Origin: a virus
Virus record (IMG/VR): IMGVR_UViG_3300027987_000382
Coordinates: 1-64,000 of that record
Reading direction: 5' to 3' (one strand)
Length of the DNA stretch: 64,000 nucleotides
Part shown: in pieces, positions 59,220 through 64,000 of the stretch
How the letters are laid out: the number at the start of each line of letters is the position of its first letter
Numbering within the stretch: position 1 is the first letter of the stretch
Translations under genes and position numbers: made by a program
The notes under the pieces: generated by a model
The model's input: the letters and a program-made list of their open reading frames with translations, nothing else
Told to the model about the DNA's origin: nothing
Databases searched by the model: none

Positions 59220-60536
59220 GTGAAACTCTGCAAGATCGTCAACGAAGAATCCAAACCCGTCGTAGGATGGCGGGAATGGATCGGCTTGCCAGATCTTGGA
59301 ATCGAATCAATCCCCTCCAAAATCGACTCAGGTGCTCGCACAAGTGCCCTTCACGCCTCCGACATCCACGAATTCGAAGAAGATGGCATACTCTGGGTCA
59401 AATTCAGCACAACAGACGGCCAAACAACCTACGACATCGTCGCTGAAGTAGTCGACCACCGCGACGTCAGAAGCTCCAACGGAGATGCCGAACGACGTCC
59501 CGTAATCGTCACAGACATCGAAATGTTCGGACAGAGATGGCCCATCGACATCACACTCGCCAATCGAAACAAGATGGGTTACCCGATGTTGCTCGGCCGA
59601 CAAGCAATCTCAGGCCACATGCAAGTCGACACATCAGATTCATTCGTCACAAAAGAATCGTACGAAGGACTTGAAGACGCCGACGAGTTCGAGTATGAGG
59701 AGATGGTCTCGTGCGACAATTGTGGTGTCGAATACTTCGCACCAACGGCTAATCTCACTCTTTGTGAATGCGGTAGTGCATTCTGTGACAGATGTTCGCC
59801 AGGAATTGACGGCGAGAATGAGGAAGCGTTTGATCGTCAGCCTGAAGAATACCGAAAATCATTCTCCGTCGATCAATACGGGGATATACTTAAATGCCCT
59901 GTTTGCACTGGTTATTACAAACAACAACTCGGTGAATCGTACGAAGGACTTGAAGACGCGGACGAGTTCGACGCTGATGATGATGAGGTCGAAGTCCTCA
60001 ATGTGATGGGTTTTACGCCTGATTCACTTGGTATCCCACCAGAGCTGCAGGAGAACGGGCTTGAGTTGAGTGATGGCAATAGTGCTTTGTGGGACGCTTC
60101 TGAGGAGCGTTGGTATCATGAGCATGATCCTCATTGGACTCTCAATGAGAGCGAATATTGGGGATTGGAAGATGAGGACGAATTCGACGATGGCTCGGAT
60201 CAGCAGGAGATCGAGGAGGTAGATCTCTGGTTTCATGCTAATGACGTGCGTGTTGTCGAGAATGGCGGTATTGTTGATATCGTCGACAGCCATGGCGTTC
60301 TTGAGGGTCTTCCTGATGGTCGTAGGTTCGGTGATGATATTCCGATAGATCGGATCGTCACTGACACGAATCCACATATGACGCATCTGCCGCCGGGTCA
60401 TGAAGCGAGAACGTATCCGCAGGAGTGGCTCGTACTCCATATCAATGATACGTATGTCCTTGCTTGGGAGATTGGCAAGGATGATGGGTGGCAGACTCTT
60501 ACTACCGAGCAGGTAGATGAGATGAATGGCATGTAG
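59220..60536 (+). CDS. Polyprotein-like tagged protein: RimB-type aspartic protease + three GLEDADEF units
   Basis: 438 aa from GTG with AGGAGA six bases upstream; starts MKLCKIVNEES. Residues 15-140 match the RimB/ATP-dependent-zinc-protease family, a retropepsin-like fold: VVGWREWIGLPDLGIESIPSKIDSGARTSALHASD in outline with the catalytic D-S-G-A, then MGYPMLLGRQAISG. The first motif follows at once (KESYEGLEDADEF), then a zinc-ribbon unit (CDNCG...CECG...CDRC...CPVC), a second motif (QLGESYEGLEDADEF), an acidic unit, a third (LNESEYWGLEDEDEF) and a final 110-aa unit. A protease at the head of a chain with regular motif spacing suggests processing; whether it cuts itself is not shown. Confidence 0.85.
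   Translation: MKLCKIVNEESKPVVGWREWIGLPDLGIESIPSKIDSGARTSALHASDIHEFEEDGILWVKFSTTDGQTTYDIVAEVVDHRDVRSSNGDAERRPVIVTDIEMFGQRWPIDITLANRNKMGYPMLLGRQAISGHMQVDTSDSFVTKESYEGLEDADEFEYEEMVSCDNCGVEYFAPTANLTLCECGSAFCDRCSPGIDGENEEAFDRQPEEYRKSFSVDQYGDILKCPVCTGYYKQQLGESYEGLEDADEFDADDDEVEVLNVMGFTPDSLGIPPELQENGLELSDGNSALWDASEERWYHEHDPHWTLNESEYWGLEDEDEFDDGSDQQEIEEVDLWFHANDVRVVENGGIVDIVDSHGVLEGLPDGRRFGDDIPIDRIVTDTNPHMTHLPPGHEARTYPQEWLVLHINDTYVLAWEIGKDDGWQTLTTEQVDEMNGM
59661..59690 (+). repeat. YEGLEDADEF motif copy 7
   Basis: Directly after the protease domain, preceded by V-T-K-E-S. Confidence 0.92.
59940..59969 (+). repeat. YEGLEDADEF motif copy 8
   Basis: After the zinc-ribbon unit, preceded by L-G-E-S. 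Confidence 0.92.
60156..60185 (+). repeat. YWGLEDEDEF motif copy 9
   Basis: Most divergent copy, preceded by L-N-E-S-E; starts the final unit. Confidence 0.88.
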
Positions 60537-60545
60537 TTCAACGAG

Positions 60546-60779
60546 TTAGTACTCGGAACTTTGTTCTGAGAACACCTTCCTGAAGTCTAATGGTTCAGTG
60601 AGGTTTTTGCGAAAGTGATGAGCATCAATTAGGTCATCAATTCGCCGCCACATCTCTGTTAGCGTTATCTCACCTCGTGCGAACTCGTCGACAAGGTTCT
60701 TGATCACGTTTTGATCCTTTTGCTGCCCGGTAGCCTCCTTGCTGTTTACATTCTCATTGTATATTTGATCTTTGGTCAT
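60546..60779 (-). CDS. Small helical hypothetical protein, 77 aa
   Basis: Charged and helical (VIKNLVDEFARGEITLTEMWRRIDDLIDAHHF). AGGT precedes ATG. It lies 6 bases downstream of the gp47-like gene and may be cotranscribed with it. Confidence 0.62.
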   Translation of the reverse strand: MTKDQIYNENVNSKEATGQQKDQNVIKNLVDEFARGEITLTEMWRRIDDLIDAHHFRKNLTEPLDFRKVFSEQSSEY

Positions 60780-60785
60780 TTCGAC

Positions 60786-61886
60786 CTACACTTCTGCCTC
60801 TTCTAGAGCATATTCTTGATCGCCTTCGTGCACTACTTCAGCGTGCCTTTTGAGCAGAATATCACGATCAAGATCTCGGGCACCTTTCTGGTCTGCTGAC
60901 AAGAACGCTGTAAACAGATTACTGTGTTTGGACGTGTCCACCCCTTTGGTGATTTGTGATTTCTCTTCCTTCTTCGTGAACATGTCCCACCACCGCACGG
61001 AGCGGGCTCCGAGTTCTATTAAGAACTTACGCATCTCGTGCTTTTCATCCTGGGTGTATTCCCGCTGCAGACCAACGCGAATCATGTTGTTGGCAACTTC
61101 CGCCTTTGTCTTTTGGGGCAGAAGCTCATCGAGGAAAGTGTGGAATTGAGGCGGCGGTGTCTCATCAGGAAAGAACTTCTCTCCGGCTTTCCAGATGTTG
61201 ATGAATTTGTGTGAATCAGCCTCAAGATCATAAACGTAAAATCCGTGTGCGACGTCTCCCTCGTCGAATTTGAACGGAATTGGCGATCCTGGGTACCAGC
61301 AGTTTTCGCCAATTTGTTGTTTGCTGTGGAAATGGCCTGTATAGATCCGATGAAACGGAGTGTGTTCGAAGTTGACTACGGACCAGTCCTGTAGCAAGAA
61401 GCATGTGTTGTAAAGGGCACCACGAACACCGATGTGTGTCAGTAAGCTATCACCTTCCTGGACTTGTTTCTCGATTTCGTGCACTACTTGCATGAACGAT
61501 TTCTCGTACTGGATGAATGGCAGGACCCAAAATCGTCGATCGTCCAGTTGCAGCAGTTTGACATCATCGATGACTGTGAGGTGTCGCCTCATCGCGTCGA
61601 GACTGTTGGTATCCCACGAGTGCCGCAGGAACATGTCGTGATTTCCTGGGAATACGATCCATTGTTGCCCATATTTCGTTACTGTTTCCTCGAAGAAAAG
61701 AGCTGATTTTGACAGCACATCGATCCCGATCGACGTCCGATCGTGATAGAGGTCGCCGAGGACCAGTACGGTGTCAATTCCCGCCGCGTGGCAATACTCA
61801 CGGATCACACGGGTGGCGTAAATTGTATCGTTCAATTTGTCCGGAACGCCGAAGTGGATATCCGCTGTGATGGCTACTTTTGACAT
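60786..61886 (-). CDS. 47: Recombination nuclease subunit, gp47/SbcD/Mre11-like
   Basis: 366 aa. ITADIHFG, LVLGDLYHDR, VFPGNHDMF, LLTHIG and YTGHFHSKQ are the five metallophosphoesterase motifs, and the C-terminal part is divergent. With gp46 (Rad50/SbcC) it resects DNA ends for recombination-dependent replication; gp46 is not in this window. GAG lies 6 bases before ATG. Confidence 0.92.
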   Translation of the reverse strand: MSKVAITADIHFGVPDKLNDTIYATRVIREYCHAAGIDTVLVLGDLYHDRTSIGIDVLSKSALFFEETVTKYGQQWIVFPGNHDMFLRHSWDTNSLDAMRRHLTVIDDVKLLQLDDRRFWVLPFIQYEKSFMQVVHEIEKQVQEGDSLLTHIGVRGALYNTCFLLQDWSVVNFEHTPFHRIYTGHFHSKQQIGENCWYPGSPIPFKFDEGDVAHGFYVYDLEADSHKFINIWKAGEKFFPDETPPPQFHTFLDELLPQKTKAEVANNMIRVGLQREYTQDEKHEMRKFLIELGARSVRWWDMFTKKEEKSQITKGVDTSKHSNLFTAFLSADQKGARDLDRDILLKRHAEVVHEGDQEYALEEAEV

Positions 61887-61901
61887 TTCAGGCTCTTTTA
61901 C

Positions 61902-62291
61902 GTGGATGGCTCGCTTGCAACATTATTTACGGGCAATACATCTCAACGAACCGAATCCAATTGGCTGGTGTCTATGTTGTACCTGACAATGCTCGACAAT
62001 TACGAAACTACCAGCTCGGAAGCTGGAAACGAGCACTTGGAAGGTATGATCCATGTCAGACCGGAGCCACCAAAGAACCTTGAAGATCCTGAGGTTCCTG
62101 ATCATGTATTAACGATCGACCTAGTTACAGTCGATATTAGTCCTGATCCCAAGCCGCGAGGTATGAAAGGCTGGAATCGGTTAAAGGGCAAAACGGCCCA
62201 TTGGGATAATGCTGATTGGAAAATCGCTGAAGTCCAACCAATTGAAAACGGAGATTCTTGCTTTGTCTGGATTGAAAGATTGTCGCCATGA
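61902..62291 (+). CDS. Hypothetical protein, 129 aa or shorter
   Basis: The start is uncertain; ATG codons at 61974 and 61989 would give shorter forms and none has a clear ribosome site. The C-terminal half is beta-rich (VLTIDLVTVDISPDPKPRGM, WKIAEVQPIENGDSCFVWI). Its stop overlaps the next ATG (ATGA). Confidence 0.5.
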   Translation: MDGSLATLFTGNTSQRTESNWLVSMLYLTMLDNYETTSSEAGNEHLEGMIHVRPEPPKNLEDPEVPDHVLTIDLVTVDISPDPKPRGMKGWNRLKGKTAHWDNADWKIAEVQPIENGDSCFVWIERLSP

Positions 62292-63214
62292 AACGCAACA
62301 AAGGCTTCCCCTACCGGGAGAAGAAAAAGCAAAAATCGAAGCTGCCTGAGGACCGGCGTCCTCATATCTCCGTCCGTATGCCCTTGCGTGGGTGGGTCCG
62401 AAGAGAAGAACTTGAAGAGGCAACTGGCGATGTAGGCTTCTATATCCCAAGCCTGAAATACATCGAAGACAGTGGCAGACCGAATTGGACTCGTCAAGAA
62501 GCCCATACTCTCATCGATTCCTACGCCAATATCGCCTGGAAGGACAACCAGGAATTTCGCCGCAATATGGCAAAACTCGCCGGGCACTTCATGAGCTTGT
62601 TCGACAAACAGAAAGGACTCTGTGCTCTCACCGATCTCCCACTACTCGGTGCACCGGGCATGAAGCATTACGGAATTGGGATCGACTTGCTGCATAAAAA
62701 GCGTGGGCCAGTGAAGGGCAATATTCGCCTTGTATCATGCCCACTCGCAGTCATGCGATACCGCTATCCGCAATATGCGACACAATCCGTGGCTTTGCCG
62801 AATCGCAAGCACTACCCGAACTTCGACATCACGTATGCGATCGCCCACACCATTTATTGGTACATCGACCGTAAGGTGCCGTTCAAGAACTTGCCAATCA
62901 GAGTCGAATTCCCGCCAGAAAGCGATCAACGGCCGTCGTCACGCTACGACACCAGCAAGGGAATGATCAAATTCCTGTGGGTCTACGCCGATCCGTCGTT
63001 ATCGACGTATAATGACCTGAAAATCTCGCAGGATTCATTTTTCAGAGTCTATCTTGATGGAGCAGACCTACGACTCGAAGGCACCGACAAGATCGTGGAG
63101 CGGCATATTCCGTTGACAGATCCAAGCTTTGACATCGAGAAAGAGATTTGTGACGCTGTGAAATTATGCTTCAGGCGAGGGCTGCACATCAAATTCCGCA
63201 AATCTTCATACTAA
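62288..63214 (+). CDS. Protein with HNH-like segment, 308 aa
   Basis: The basic N-terminal 25 residues are followed by FDKQKGLCALTDLPLLGA...GIGIDLLHKKRGPVKGNIRLVSC near residues 105-155. This copies the spacing of HNH/EndoVII proteins (C-x-x-T, x-D, N-I-R-L-V) but with few metal ligands. The C-terminal half is alpha/beta. Function uncertain. Confidence 0.65.
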   Translation: MKRNKGFPYREKKKQKSKLPEDRRPHISVRMPLRGWVRREELEEATGDVGFYIPSLKYIEDSGRPNWTRQEAHTLIDSYANIAWKDNQEFRRNMAKLAGHFMSLFDKQKGLCALTDLPLLGAPGMKHYGIGIDLLHKKRGPVKGNIRLVSCPLAVMRYRYPQYATQSVALPNRKHYPNFDITYAIAHTIYWYIDRKVPFKNLPIRVEFPPESDQRPSSRYDTSKGMIKFLWVYADPSLSTYNDLKISQDSFFRVYLDGADLRLEGTDKIVERHIPLTDPSFDIEKEICDAVKLCFRRGLHIKFRKSSY

Positions 63215-63246
63215 TCCCCAGCAAAAGATACGCTGGAGGATTCGAA

Positions 63247-63795
63247 ATGTTCAACGCCGTACTTCTTTCACTCAGCGATGGTCAGTCGTATGAGAATGTC
63301 CAGGTCTGTGAAGACGGAGACATGGACAAATACGGTATTCCGAAGATTTTCGAAGAATGGACCGGCTGTTTCTTCGCTGACGGAAAATGCATCGTAGTGC
63401 ACCACTGGAAGATCAAAGTCATCCAGATCGACAAGCTACAGCGGAGCGGGAAGGGTTCTTTGTACACAGAACGTCTCGTGCTTGATGGCGACATTCTGTA
63501 TGCTCCGGCTACGATTATCTCGCACGAGGTCTGTCATACGTTAGGAGTCCCACACTTCTTCGTAAAGCGTGGTGGAATTGCCGGACAACTGACGTGGTCA
63601 TGCCCGCACGGCACATTCATCACTCACGACACGAACGTTGTGAGTATCATTGTCAATGATCCAAGACCAAAAGGCATCACAAGAGCACACCAGCCAGGAG
63701 TCGATTCTATCACACCGACTCAGGTAATTCGAGCTGCAAATGCTCCAGAGACTGTTCATGGGAAATTGGCTCCTCGAAAATCGAGATTCTCATGA
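63247..63795 (+). CDS. Hypothetical protein, 182 aa
   Basis: GGAGG 7 bases before ATG fixes the start. SYENVQVCEDGDMDKYGIPKIF, CIVVHHWKIKVIQIDKL and ISHEVCHTLGVPHFFVKRGGI are its clearest parts. The HEVCH pattern recalls a metallopeptidase HExxH but lacks the last His at the right spacing (H-E-V-C-H does fit HExxH). A zinc-peptidase is thus possible, unproven. ATGA overlap with the tagged gene. Confidence 0.62.
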   Translation: MFNAVLLSLSDGQSYENVQVCEDGDMDKYGIPKIFEEWTGCFFADGKCIVVHHWKIKVIQIDKLQRSGKGSLYTERLVLDGDILYAPATIISHEVCHTLGVPHFFVKRGGIAGQLTWSCPHGTFITHDTNVVSIIVNDPRPKGITRAHQPGVDSITPTQVIRAANAPETVHGKLAPRKSRFS

Positions 63796-64000
63796 AACTT
63801 GGCCAAATAGCCGAGAACTACGAAGGTCTCGAGGACGCTGATGAATTTGGCGATACCGGATTCCCTGATGTATGGGAATTGGACGAGACACTGAAGGCCG
63901 TTATTAGAAGCGGCAAGATGGTTTCTGCGGAGCCGGTTGGTGATTCTTGGAGCGACGATCATATCCCTTGTATTCAAGCTCGTATCAACATGGTCGACGA
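63792..64000 (+). CDS. Tagged protein, 5' part (runs off the window)
   Basis: Starts MKLGQIAENYEGLEDADEFGDTG, the tightest fusion of tag (I-A-E at residues 6-8) and motif. At least 69 residues are visible and the sequence continues past the edge. The visible body is acidic alpha/beta without Cys. The ATG overlaps the upstream TGA. Confidence 0.8.
   Translation, partial: MKLGQIAENYEGLEDADEFGDTGFPDVWELDETLKAVIRSGKMVSAEPVGDSWSDDHIPCIQARINMVD
63819..63848 (+). repeat. YEGLEDADEF motif copy 10
   Basis: Residues 10-19 of the partial tagged protein, two residues after I-A-E. Confidence 0.92.

Overview
This window looks like a slice of a large tailed-phage (Caudoviricetes) genome with T4-like ancestry. 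It has a zinc-binding gp32-type single-strand DNA-binding protein, a T4-type RNase H/5'-3' exonuclease, a DnaB/gp41-like helicase, a RecA, a gp47/SbcD-like nuclease and a GroES-like (gp31-type) cochaperonin. It also has 12 tRNA genes and about 90 tightly packed genes, most joined by 1-4 base start/stop overlaps. No capsid, tail or terminase gene is recognisable here. The host cannot be named; a Kdo cytidylyltransferase hints at Gram-negative-type sugar chemistry.

Layout: 1-2245 is a minus-strand tRNA array (Gly, Ala, four Arg, Pro, three Thr, Asn, Glu) with an HNH endonuclease gene and two small basic ORFs. A structured spacer (1211-1375) lies inside it and a folded non-coding region (2246-2600) lies upstream. 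2.7-18.1 kb is a long minus-strand run of glycosyltransferases, two sulfotransferases, a macro-domain protein, OPRTase, a MazG-like protein, a 2OG-Fe(II) oxygenase and many unknowns. 18.1-27.2 kb holds replication and recombination genes (RNase H, gp32 flanked by hairpin terminators, a divergent PolA-like protein, GroES-like, DnaB-like helicase, RecA). 27.2-29.4 kb is a plus-strand island of acidic 'tagged' proteins. 29.4-35 kb has UDG, an alpha-CTD-like protein, KdsB and zinc-ribbon proteins. 35-40.5 kb has a large tagged protein, a three-gene paralogous family, three copies of a structured RNA and a reverse transcriptase. 40.5-47.5 kb holds a DNA polymerase III alpha split into two separated genes. 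48-57 kb has more glycosyltransferases, an actin-like protein and a collagen-like protein with a 22-proline tract. 57.4-64 kb has more tagged proteins, a Nudix hydrolase, the gp47-like nuclease and a roughly 600-base non-coding structured region.

Most striking observation: ten copies of a ten-residue motif close to YEGLEDADEF are scattered over six proteins (2684-3235, 27772-28806, 28806-29141, 57428-57856, 59220-60536, 63792-end). The codons vary while the peptide stays fixed. Eight proteins, five of them also carrying the motif, begin with M(K/R)LxxI, and in seven the residues are M(K/R)LxxIxE. The I-x-E at residues 6-8 resembles the (L/I)-x-E cleavage rule of T4 prohead protease gp21 and the N-terminal capsid-targeting peptides of T4 internal proteins. 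In nine of ten cases an (L/I)-x-E triplet also lies upstream of the motif. Two proteins carry the motif three times, at boundaries between recognisable domains, as if they were polyproteins. One begins with a RimB/retropepsin-like aspartic-protease domain. My inference is that this is a targeting and processing signal for proteins packaged inside the capsid.

A second unusual locus (38.2-40.5 kb) has three copies of a 139-154 nt RNA element. Closing helices and internal hairpins keep pairing while their sequences change. They sit beside a reverse transcriptase whose frame is broken at one G-run.

The glycan genes (at least eight glycosyltransferases, KdsB, GDP-mannose-type Nudix, UDP-galactopyranose-mutase-like protein, sulfotransferases, FkbM methyltransferase), the 2OG oxygenase and the collagen-like protein together suggest elaborate modification of a virion surface fibre or of an exported glycan.
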